Part shown: positions 43,101 to 48,187 of the stretch, one piece after another
Numbering within the stretch: the stretch's first letter is position 1
Layout of the letters: every line of letters starts with the position of its first letter
DNA from: Panulirus ornatus
Taxonomy: Eukaryota; Arthropoda; Malacostraca; Decapoda; Palinuridae
Reading direction: 5' to 3'
Length of the DNA stretch: 64,000 nucleotides
NCBI RefSeq assembly: GCF_036320965.1
Contig: NC_092236.1
Coordinates: 11,208,518 to 11,272,517 of the forward strand
Program-made: the position numbers and the translations under genes
Notes under the pieces: model-generated
Told to the model about the DNA's origin: nothing
The model's input: the letters and a program-made list of their open reading frames with translations, nothing else
Databases searched by the model: none

Positions 43101-46089
43101 AATATACAAATATACCTAGGAATGGTATGTGAAGTGTCTGGGGGTAAACCATGAAAAGTTGTGGGGGCCTGGATGTGGAAAGGGTTCTGTGGCCATGGTT
43201 CCATTTGATATCACTTTGAACTTTCTGTCAGCTAGAAACTCTTTATTCCACCTTCCTATCTTACCCATAATGTTTTGTTTAGCTACTTTCTCTAGCAAAT
43301 TCCTTTGGTTCACTTTATCAAATGCTTTTACAAGTCTAGAAACACTATCTATTCTTTTCCATTGGATTAAACTTCCATATGCTAAAGCAATAACTGAGTT
43401 TGCATACTTTTTCCTTGCCCAAATCCCTCTTGGCCTTCACTGATGTGTAACTATTCTTGATTACATAGTTTGATATGTGATCTTTAATCACTATTTCAAA
43501 ACCTTTTATTACATGTGAAGTTAAGCTCCCTTATGTATGAGAAAAAGATAGATATGAACCAGAGTCAGGTAAGTTCTTGAAAGTACAATAAGATGTAAGG
43601 ACTGATGGGACAGTCAATGACATCAGAAAAGACAGGCTGTATGCAATAGGAGCATTAAATGTAATGGTATCATAGAGCAGATGCACAGCATTTGGGCTGA
43701 ATGCTTGAAAGTAAAGAAGTTCTTAACTGATGACAGCCTTAAGTAGATGACATAAGACTTTAATAAATGGGAAGCAATTCCATTTGTCAAAATCAATAAA
43801 CAAGGTGGGAAGCACAAATTAGAGCTAGACTAAAACTACACTGAATTCAAGAAATTCTAAAAACATAATGTATGAATATGTCTTCGGTGACAGAACAGTC
43901 AAGGAGGACAGGAAAACATTTCAATTAAAAAAAAATCATGTACAGCAATAATCATCTTTGCATGGGAAAAAAGCAAGATGGCAGCAAGCAAATAAACCTG
44001 GAGAGCCTTATTGAGGGAAGGGGAGATGGTAAGCCTGAAAGCTAAACTGACAAGCAACTTAAAATTTTTTGGATATCAAAAGGATAAAAAAAATACACAA
44101 TATACAAAGTGAGACAACTGCAGAAGCAGTGGGTAACTTTCAGCAGAAGTATTATTTTCACAGTACTTACAGTTACTATAAAGCTTCCGATATGAATCTA
44201 CAGGTCCAAGTCCTTGCTGAGAAATGCGAAAATCTGGAAGAATATTTCAGTATTTGAAGTGACATTAAAAAAAAGGCAATCACTCAGAGAATAAACCAAG
44301 ACATCTGAAGTGAGAAACAAAGACTCCAAATAATAACATTAATCTACTCCATAGCTTATCTTGAAATGAATATTTCCTTATCAAGTGTTATTTGTATCAA
44401 TGTTCAATGATGAAATGACTCAACTAATTCAACAGCACACATCACAAGGAAAGAGAGAGACTTGGAAATGTATAAGCAAAAGCACTGGCAGGTCAAAAGG
44501 AAGATACAAGAGCTGAAAAAGAAGACAAAGGAAACAAGGAGAAAGAGTATCAATGAAGTTCAGAGACAAAAAGAAAAATTTTGGAATGAGGTGAATAGCT
44601 TGAGCACAACAACAGAATAAATGGGGGATGGCAGTGAAGAGCAGTTAAAGAAATCATAATGGAAAATTATTAGGTGAAGAGCAGATGGAGTGAGTGTTTT
44701 GAAGGACTGCTGAATATCAGATGATAGCAAAGATTATGTGGCGTATTTAGGATGTTATGGGATGTAAAGTGAAAGTTAAAGTAAACGGTATGGTGAAGAA
44801 AGAGAAGGAAGCATAAGTCTTCCCACTGTGAGGTGGTAAAGTATCAGAGGTGGTTGGGACTAGATATAAGTTTCTAAAGAGAGGGGTTGGTGCTATTATT
44901 AACTGGTTATCTAGGCTACTCATCATATGTATGACCAAAAGGGAGTTGCCTGAGGGTTGATGGAGTGCCTGTAGATGAAGTATTAAGGCAAGGGGAACAA
45001 AAAATAAAAGTCTGTATTATAGAGGTACAAGTTTATTAGTATACCTGGTATGGTGTATGGGAAGGTTGGTCTCATGCATAAAGCAGCAGATTGTGGTAGA
45101 GCAATGTGGTTTCACAAGAGGTAAAGGGTGTATGGACATATGAGCACTAATTTTTCTGGGTATATTTTGTACCAGCCCTTGATATGAAATCTGTATGATT
45201 ACTAGGTTTTGCTGTGATCATTTCCCATATGCAAGCAGCTTGGTTGGTGATTCAGGGATGCTTCAAACTGTGAGCAGCTGACACACACCCTTCTAAAATC
45301 CTTACTCCACCAACTCTCCAGGGTATCTACACATATTTCAAGTGCTGTAAGTTGATCATAGACATGTAAGGTATGTTAACTCACTTTCTGTATGCATTTC
45401 CTTCATTTATATGGGGAAACAGGAAATTTGTAAACTATATTTTTTGTGCGTCTAAAGTGAAAGTCACCTGGCATTTATGTAAAAACAAACTCCCCTGCAA
45501 TAGACGCAGGCAGATTTTACATGACACTGGTCTAGTCACTGTCCAAGTATCTACAAGTTACAGTATCTCTAACTCTAAAAATCTGAAAACTTGCCAACAT
45601 AGAACCCATCCAAAAACAATCCAAACCATCTAACTCTTGCCCCTCATAACACCATATATCACTGTAGTGTGAAGAGGAGAGTGGGATAAGCTTGATAGCA
45701 AGACCATAGTACTTCGTAACGACATTGTGATGAAGGGTGAGAGAGGTATCAGGGACAGGACTATCAAGAAATATGCAAAGACCATGGTGTTTGAAGAAAA
45801 GTCTTCGAATTTACTCTCCTATTAGCAGTGGAAAGAGTAAGATGTAGGAAAAGACTAAAGTAAAGTCTAAAAAATGAACTTAAAGTAAAACAAACACAGC
45901 ATAGGTAAGATACACTTAGCATTGTGACAATTTACCTCTGCAACACAAGTGTTTCCATAGAAGTTCATCAGCTATTAAGCAATGAAAATGATGGCACGTT
46001 GAACTTAGAGCAGCGAGATCTTGTGCTCTACAGAACCTTAAAATGCACAGCAACACATCATCTGGTAGGTGGAGAACACAAGCTGACAT
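24566..46089 (-). CDS. FBXO31: FBXO31-like F-box protein, multi-exon gene
   Basis: Transcription order: 46089-45936, 44233-44171, 43068-42992, 41777-41607, 38352-38210, 36338-36149, 31575-31349, 30745-30635 (tentative), 24755-24566. The joined length is 1326 nt (441 residues plus stop) and all phases agree; human FBXO31 is 539 residues. FBXO31 is the substrate receptor of an SCF (SKP1-CUL1-F-box) ubiquitin ligase, and cyclin D1 is a reported substrate. Seen here are an F-box (about 6-50) starting 'LHLPDDVLLCILRF', 'LLYKYGSMLGVYQSQIGPCG' (compare human HLLGLWQPDIGPYGG) and 'ITPGLFQGTYGSHGLEI' (human KPGLFKGTYGSHGLEI). 'VTGDANVYASKVTVKI' and the C-terminal 'VLWLELQCFNLYSRIKK' (human FVWLELKSFSLYSRV) follow. 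Introns are swollen with RTE-A, M2 and S insertions. The linker before the last exon is the only weak part. Confidence 0.9.
25035..25265 (+). mobile_element. M2 short repeat with homopolymer expansions
   Basis: M2 landmarks flank an unusual core: a G-run of about 17 (about 25092-25108), 'aatcctccctc', a C-run of about 16, and a T-run of about 35 (to 25167). In other M2 copies the same place reads as a G-rich stretch, 'aatcctcccctc' and a short T-run. The M2 tail hairpin is at about 25230-25258 and another G-run at 25263-25280. Confidence 0.8.
25270..25562 (+). mobile_element. RTE-A 3' UTR tail joined to the next copy
   Basis: RTE-A 3' UTR landmarks 'gtctgtggggcctggatgta', 'acatgacagctcgagactga', the tail block 'gctgtttcctgtggggcggg', 'ggaatggatgaaggcaagca' and a GT/TA microsatellite that ends in (GT)n at 25545-25566. 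It stops exactly where the endonuclease domain of another RTE-A copy begins. Confidence 0.85.
25560..28351 (+). pseudogene. RTE-A LINE, most complete copy (endonuclease plus RT), frameshifted
   Basis: Coding order: an apurinic-type endonuclease (about 25585-26165) with 'REGVAVLLKQELWEYV', 'VIVMGDLNAKVSNV' (GDxN motif) and 'GMSDHYLVEAKVKI' (SDH motif). A basic linker (about 26330-26700) and RT follow, with 'WRNACIVPLYKGKGDKSECS', 'YRGISLLSIPGKLYGRVLIE', 'QCGFRSGRGCVDQVF', 'AFMDLEKAYD', 'LRQGCVMSPWLF' and '[13 protein letters not shown]', then the C-terminal block with '[16 protein letters not shown]'. The domain order and short single ORF resemble the RTE clade, but that assignment is tentative. 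Breaks are at about 26165-26330, near 26710, a one-base insertion at about 27284, a stop near 27330 and an extra G near 27850. The endonuclease N-terminus is missing. It lies in sense-opposite orientation within the last FBXO31-like intron. Confidence 0.85.
28352..28560 (+). mobile_element. RTE-A short 3' UTR and tail hairpin
   Basis: The 3' UTR after the preceding pseudogene jumps from 'ccatggaaagctgtgta' straight to the GT/TA microsatellite and the tail hairpin (28485-28535), lacking about 250 bp present in the 16563-17000 copy. It ends in an A-run and (TA)n. The copy at 33480-35095 has the same internal deletion. Confidence 0.85.
28563..28800 (+). mobile_element. M2 short repeat (SINE-like), clean copy
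   Basis: Starts 'ccctggggataggggagaaa', then 'tattccctgtgtgtcgtaga', 'aaatcctcccctc', a T-run, 'aagaaggaacagagaagggg' and 'ttaatgctacctcgctaatg', ending 'cgggaaatggcgaatagtat' and an A-rich tail. This is the best example of the M2 consensus on the + strand. Confidence 0.87.
28855..28905 (+). repeat. RTE-A tail hairpin unit
   Basis: 'ttcgtctgtttcctggtgct' to 'gggaaacagcaatcaagtg'. CTGTTTCC and GGAAACAG are perfect 8-base inverted arms. Confidence 0.8.
28921..29915 (-). mobile_element. RTE-A LINE, 5' truncated, frameshifted
   Basis: - strand 3' UTR and coding region, truncated on the 5' side near the 'CVMSPWLFNLFMDG' block (about 29900). The frame is broken repeatedly, with open pieces at 29068-29361, 29388-29576 and 29663-29854. 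About 40 codons around '[15 protein letters not shown]' are deleted. Confidence 0.85.
29920..30125 (-). mobile_element. RTE-A C-terminal fragment
   Basis: A second, separate RTE-A fragment on the - strand covering 'SVVERAEE' to 'RGLNMQ' equivalents, placed directly against the 5' end of the neighbouring copy. Confidence 0.75.
30130..30375 (+). mobile_element. M2 short repeat (SINE-like)
   Basis: 'ccctagggacagtggagaaa', 'tgtagaaggtgactaaaagg', 'aagaaggaacagagaagggg', tail 'tgctgcctcgctaatgtggg', then an A-run and (TA)n. It lies about 260 bp from tentative exon 8. Confidence 0.85.
30635..30745 (-). CDS. FBXO31: FBXO31-like exon 8, tentative
   Basis: A 111-base segment, acceptor ggagttag|CGAGTGG and donor GACTCAGG|gtgaag, that keeps the frame between exon 7 (ends in phase 2) and the last exon (starts in phase 2). 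It translates as 'EWHHQVMALIFPMETYAFRQ' followed by 16 more residues without obvious family similarity. A second open frame over the same bases ('IPNGNVCLPSETYGTHS') looks a little more like the family's LP-G-V-R-E-Y-P-T-C pattern, but its splice phases do not fit. The polypyrimidine tract is poor. Either reading may be wrong. Confidence 0.3.
31349..31575 (-). CDS. FBXO31: FBXO31-like exon 7
   Basis: Acceptor gtattctag|GTGACAGG and donor GCCAG|gttagt. It encodes 'VTGDANVYASKVTVKILLKY', 'EEEQRSLAALKSIEPTMSDI' and a less conserved tail ending 'RLPSKSKA'. It continues directly from exon 6, as the human KITGDPNIPAGQQTVEI block continues from GLEIVML. Confidence 0.9.
31911..32174 (-). other. Unexplained intronic open frame
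   Basis: An 87-codon frame inside the intron between FBXO31-like exons 6 and 7, starting 'MYFRVRTTPDGKMFMVKDEA'. I recognise no family. Including it in the FBXO31-like mRNA would not keep the frame. It is reported only because its composition looks more protein-like than most frames here. Confidence 0.15.
33035..33480. repeat. Cluster of RTE-A tail hairpin units, both orientations
   Basis: On the - strand, two nearly identical segments ('aattgctgtttcctgcatca' near 33080 and a sibling near 33165) form a short tandem duplication, and a third unit ends at 33215. On the + strand, a tail of a different copy follows (33245-33440), with GT/TA microsatellite, 'gaatggatgaaggcag' and hairpin 33400-33440. 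It ends in an A/T-rich run that joins the next LINE. Confidence 0.75.
33481..35095 (+). mobile_element. RTE-A LINE, 5' truncated, best-preserved RT
   Basis: Coding to 34931, then the short form of the 3' UTR with GT/TA microsatellite, a G-run at 35023-35033, the tail hairpin (35040-35085) and 'tataataaatataaataaat'. The 5' end is cut at an internal A-run ('aaaaaaaagggggtgactg') that is also present in the copy at 26910. Confidence 0.9.
33504..34931 (+). CDS. RTE-A reverse transcriptase, 475-codon open frame
   Basis: The longest open frame in the window. It carries the full RT palm: 'FMDLEKAYDRVDRDALWKVL' (motif A), 'VGLRQGCVMSPWLFNLFMDG' (motif B) and '[14 protein letters not shown]' (motif C). 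Upstream are 'YKGKGDKSECSNYRGISLLS' and 'EEQCGFRSGRGCVDQVFALK'. Downstream are '[20 protein letters not shown]', '[15 protein letters not shown]', '[15 protein letters not shown]' and '[19 protein letters not shown]'. The enzyme would copy its own RNA at a nicked target. There is no frameshift in the RT, but the endonuclease and RT N-terminus are missing. A one-base loss near 34904 replaces the usual VVYRG ending by a short read-through. It is probably a recent, dead-on-arrival copy. Confidence 0.88.
   Translation: MVRLFNVCMTHGEVPEDWRNACIVPLYKGKGDKSECSNYRGISLLSIPDKLYGRVLIERVKACTEHQIGEEQCGFRSGRGCVDQVFALKNVCENYLEKQMDLYVAFMDLEKAYDRVDRDALWKVLRIYGMGGELLEAVKSFYRGCKACVRVGREESDWFSVNVGLRQGCVMSPWLFNLFMDGVVREVNARVLERGASMKSVGDERAWEVSQLLFADDTALVADSCEKLQKLVTEFGKVCGRRKLRVNVNKSKVIRYSRVEGQVNWEVSLNGEKLEEVKCFRCLGVDLAADGTMEAEVDHRVGEGAKILGALKNVWKSRTLSWKAKMGMFEGIVVPTMLYGCEAWAMDRVVRRRMDVLEMRCLRTMCGVRWFDRVSNVRVREMCGNKKSVVERAEEGVLKWFGHMERMSEERLTKRIYVSEVEGTRRRGRPNWRWKDGVKKILCDRGLNMQEGERRARNRVNWSDVVYGVDVLSVD
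35100..35360 (-). mobile_element. RTE-A 3' UTR fragment
   Basis: - strand microsatellite, then on the + strand 'cttgcttgcctttctcc', 'agcaaagtagcgccaggaaa', 'gtctctagctgtaatgtg' and 'accacagctcccta'. It abuts the S repeat to its right. Confidence 0.82.
35361..35800 (-). mobile_element. S repeat (SINE-like)
   Basis: Inverse copy. On the + strand: 'ctatatctctgatgcccatg', 'ttcaagggggtggctacagc', 'tcacccttaacaggccactg', 'gcagagggcaactg', then a tandem array of 'cctaatgttcctac'-like units (35540-35710), 'ttttgccaaaaggcatggct' and 'cattgcaggaaaatctagac'. No reading frame. The pentamer-rich array is a constant feature of the family but varies in length between copies. Confidence 0.82.
35826..35890 (-). 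mobile_element. S repeat, 3' terminal fragment
   Basis: + strand 'ctatatctctgatgcatgtt', 'ccaattggaactacctctaa' and 'ggggtggcta'. It sits immediately next to the head of the previous S copy. Confidence 0.7.
36149..36338 (-). CDS. FBXO31: FBXO31-like exon 6
   Basis: Acceptor catccaacag|AAATGG and donor TACAAG|gtaatg. It encodes 'LVHRPLILPTPSEIPVSLRA', 'NQIITPGLFQGTYGSHGLEI' and 'YKDENEIHGYK'. The GTYGSHGLEI core is a hallmark of FBXO31. Confidence 0.93.
37065..37990. mobile_element. Composite S repeat with an inverted internal segment
   Basis: 37065-37475 is an inverse S copy from its 3' terminus through the 'taatgttcctac' array to 'cattgcaggaaaatctag'. 37480-37770 is a + oriented S segment ('gcattaggtagaagtagc', 'tggagactctctttccg', 'agagatatagacatatagat'). 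37770-37990 resumes the inverse orientation with the S head ('gtgacacagggagactgtat', 'gaagtgctggctcactatgc'). The two opposed arrays form long imperfect inverted arms. Confidence 0.75.
38210..38352 (-). CDS. FBXO31: FBXO31-like exon 5
   Basis: Acceptor ttcttcag|TCAAGAGG and donor GTAATTGG|gtgagt. It encodes 'SRGILTQHCSDSETHLQAIW', then 'LGGFELGPRKPQLIYLNEVI'. The section corresponds to the variable helical region of the family (human near LREEWGRTLEDIFHE). Splice phases fit exons 4 and 6. Confidence 0.8.
38785..39235 (-). mobile_element. RTE-A RT fragment (fingers and palm)
   Basis: - strand open piece 38841-39158 reads 'MYGRVLIERKEACTEHQTGE', 'QQCGFRSGRGCVDQVSALKN', 'VYDRVDRDALWKVLRMYGVE'. 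In the motif A block DLEKAYD is changed to VLEKVYD, so one catalytic aspartate is lost. No C-terminal part is present, so it is truncated on both sides. Confidence 0.85.
39325..39875 (-). mobile_element. S repeat (SINE-like), full-length copy
   Basis: Inverse copy of about 550 bp. On the + strand: 3' terminus 'ctatatttctgaagccagct', 'aacaggccactggcagaggg', a short array of 'cctaatgtt..ctac' units, 'ttttgcaaaaggtagggcta', 'gagattgtatgtttgttgac', 'ggtcaaaggagtgcaacttg' and head 'ctggtcattgtctgcctacc'. It defines the length of S together with the copy at the right end of the window. Confidence 0.8.
39890..41445 (-). mobile_element. RTE-A LINE, 5' truncated, long
   Basis: Tail hairpin 39915-39970, microsatellite, 3' UTR and coding region up to the 'ALWKVLRIYGVGGKLLEAVK' block at 41440. 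The main open piece is 40811-41440, with 'LRQGCVMSPWLFNLFTDG' and '[13 protein letters not shown]'. A 7-base loss near 40840 shifts frame into the piece 40557-40859. A 43 bp segment starting 'cctgcatgttcaggcccc' is duplicated at 40410-40497. Confidence 0.87.
41446..41525 (+). repeat. RTE-A tail hairpin unit, + orientation
   Basis: 'catctgtttccatgcgctac' to 'caggaaacagcgattaagta', then 'taataatgataataa'. It directly abuts the 5' truncation point of the inverse LINE copy and lies about 80 bp from FBXO31-like exon 4. Confidence 0.8.
41607..41777 (-). CDS. FBXO31: FBXO31-like exon 4
   Basis: Exactly 57 codons in phase 0, acceptor ctatacatag|TACAAG and donor GATAAG|gtttgt. It encodes 'YKDGILEGVQWEP', 'LKESIVFTINGDKVPTEFLC' and 'HPHPCTFKIDK', which aligns to the DGLFIIGW to HIQIVK section of human FBXO31. 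Confidence 0.88.
42992..43068 (-). CDS. FBXO31: FBXO31-like exon 3
   Basis: Acceptor ctcttttag|TGCTGTAC and donor AATTAGG|gttagt. It encodes 'LYKYGSMLGVYQSQIGPCGG' and then LLEIR. This is one of the strongest family matches, at the start of the FBXO31 C-terminal domain. Confidence 0.92.
43110..43195 (+). mobile_element. RTE-A 3' UTR scrap beside exon 3
   Basis: 'gtatgtgaagtgtctggggg', 'taaaccatgaaaagttgtgg', 'gggcctggatgtggaaaggg'. About 45 bp from the acceptor of FBXO31-like exon 3. Confidence 0.7.
43196..43440 (-). mobile_element. Jockey/CR1-type RT fragment
   Basis: The - strand reads VFLDL, a stop, then 'KAFDKVNQRNLLEKVAKQNI' and 'WNKEFLADRKFKVISNG'. This is the motif A region of Jockey/CR1-like RTs (typically DFAKAFDKV...LLxKL..GI...WI.xFLxxRxQxVxxNG). 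It is degenerate, and a stop sits in motif A. Confidence 0.72.
44171..44233 (-). CDS. FBXO31: FBXO31-like exon 2
   Basis: A 63-base exon between acceptor attcttccag|ATTTTCGC and donor AGTAACT|gtaagt. It encodes 'FRISQQGLGPVDSYRKLYSN', equivalent to the human SYQDLYMKVL stretch. Phase 1 on both sides fits its neighbours. Confidence 0.85.
44455..45145 (+). mobile_element. Old RTE-A-like copy, linker and RT start
   Basis: Without an open frame, the + strand still follows the RTE-A linker and RT: 'aaaggaagatacaagagctg', 'tggaatgaggtgaatagctt', 'attattaactggttatctag', 'tgcctgagggttgatggagt', 'attatagaggtacaagttta' and 'gagcaatgtggtttcacaag'. It is much more diverged from the 25560 copy than other RTE-A copies here, so it is an older insertion or a related subfamily. 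Confidence 0.7.
45146..45930. other. FBXO31-like intron 1 remainder, nothing recognised
   Basis: No coding homology and no clear repeat. Confidence 0.45.
45936..46089 (-). CDS. FBXO31: FBXO31-like exon 1, F-box
   Basis: ATG at 46089 gives MSACVLHLPDDVLLCILRFC and continues to 'LLWKHLCCR'. An in-frame TAG lies about 20 bases upstream (46110). Two GTG codons precede the ATG but are not needed. The donor is TGCAGAG|gtaaat. The F-box begins only about 6 residues from the N-terminus, so the long N-terminal arm of human FBXO31 is absent, or an upstream coding exon was missed. Confidence 0.88.
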
Positions 46090-46110
46090 TGTCACCACTA
46101 GACTTGTCTA

Positions 46111-48185
46111 CAAAGGCTTCTTTGAAGAATGTTTTTATTTTCCTGAGAATAAATTACATGTATGAGTTTACTTATTTCTGTTTCTTGTCCATTTTCATGT
46201 CCTTCATCAACGATATTTGTTTTATTGACTATCAAACAGCAAAAACTAGTATTTTGCAGTCTTTATGTAGAATTTAGAGGTATCACATGAATACAAACAT
46301 ATGCAAGATACACATAAATTCACACAGAGAAGGTTGCATTCCAGAAACTAAGAACTAAGCCATGTTTTAACAGATTCATACATAAATACACTGAAAGAGC
46401 AGAGAGGTGGATACCAAGAGAGAGGAAGAGAAGCAGCATTAATGATTGGAATACAAGAAATATCAGAAGGCAAGGGAATGATAAGACACTACGTGCAATA
46501 AACATTTATAATACTGAAGCAGAACTGCTTTTGATCAAAAGATCACTAGCACCTCAGATGCATAAAAAATTACCAGAATGACAAAGTGAAGGTTTCCAAA
46601 TGCTTACTGTATACTTATGTGCATGTGTTCTCTAATGACTTTTACGTAATTCAAGTTGAATACTATTCACAAGTCCTTCTGCATGAGTGAATTGAGATAC
46701 TGTACTTTGCTCATGATCTACACAATGGTACCAGACAGACAGCAGAATTTCTCTTCGCAAAATGTTTACTTAACATAAAATCCACTTTTTCACGATTCTG
46801 ATCTTCACTTCTACAGCAAATTTCTACCCTTTGAGATATCCCTTCTTATTCCAAAAATACTGGAGGACTCGCAGTGGCAACAGGAGTTTTTGGTGGGAGA
46901 AAAAACAAAAAGTAGTGATTTACGATAGAAATAAAACTTAGAATAGTTCAAAAGACATAAACAACACAGGAAAAAGTTTTAACCAAATCAAACCTAACAA
47001 AAAATCGCTGGATATCCGAGACAGTAATACAGTCTTTCTGTCTCGCATTGCTATATCACATCTGCATATGGACCGTGTTCTAGTTGACAGATTTTGATAC
47101 TATCTGACATCGAAAGATTATTTTGAAAATGAAAAAAGGAAAATATGACACTCAAATAACGTTTTATCACAATGGCATCAACGACTCCATCAGATAAGAA
47201 CACAGATCAAAAATCTACAAAACGTGAGCGATAACGGATAAATTACCTCATTTTTCTCTCATATCTCCTTACCTAACTTCCCCTCATTTTTCCTTACCTA
47301 ACTTCATATTACGCAGTCTCTAAACCCGTTCTAGAGTCGGTGCTCCATTTCCTAAAGGTGAAAATATCTCACCCTCATCTCTCAACACAGAAATAATTAA
47401 AATCAATTAACCACTACGATAAAAATTAAGACTGGCAAGACTTACTATCAAGTCTAGACATGCTCTACGTATGTTTACTTCGATCAGCTGGAAGTCCGCA
47501 CACCAATGCCAGATGCACGATCAAGATCTTACGAATGAAAACCTGGGGACCCATGCGATTATGCCTTGTTGGAAGAAGTAATGCTACAATTTTACATTTG
47601 CACTAACCCTTTTAAGGATGGAAACATTACAAATACATAACTTCTATTTGACCATACGATCTTTTTCCACAGAGCGCTGCCACAGTGCCACAATGAATAT
47701 AAACAGTTACGCACCACTTCAAAAATGAGTTAATATTATGAGTGCGTGCACTTTATCCCACAAACAAAAAACAGATTTCCAAATGAGTTAATATTATGAG
47801 TGCGTGCACTTTAGCCCATTAACAAAAAACAGATTTCTTATTCGCTAATTAAATCAACAGCCGCAAAATTCAGACACCATCCACAATAATCTAATCGCAA
47901 TATTATATGCAACGGCAAACCAGGGTAGACAAAAAAAGAAAAAAAAAATGCCGGTGGTGTTGGAGAGTTCCTACGGCAGGGTATGGGTCACCAGGTTGGA
48001 CAGATTATACCAACAATGGTGTTATGTGCCACCAAACTAAATAGTCCATGGACTTGATAGGGTGGCTGGTGCCAAAATGTGGTACCAAAACACCATAGCA
48101 CAAGTTAATGACGATGTTAAATTCATGTCAATGCCAATAATGATAACCACATGTAGATATGAGTTCCGGGCTATAATAATGAAAA
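46111..48185. other. 5' flank of the FBXO31-like gene
   Basis: Contains the gene's 5' UTR and promoter by position, but no core promoter element was assigned. A non-coding upstream exon is possible. A two-copy tandem repeat is listed separately. Confidence 0.45.
47723..47838. repeat. Two-copy tandem repeat, 58 bp unit
   Basis: 'aaatgagttaatattatgag' through 'aacaaaaaacagatttc' occurs at 47723-47780 and 47781-47838 with only a few substitutions. Confidence 0.9.
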
Positions 48186-48187
48186 AA

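Noticed and set aside
46090..46098. Start of the F-box protein at 46098
   Set aside because: That codon is GTG. The first ATG in frame is at 46089 and an in-frame stop lies just upstream.
45924..46277. 117-codon + strand frame over the F-box exon
   Set aside because: Antisense shadow of the F-box exon and its upstream flank.
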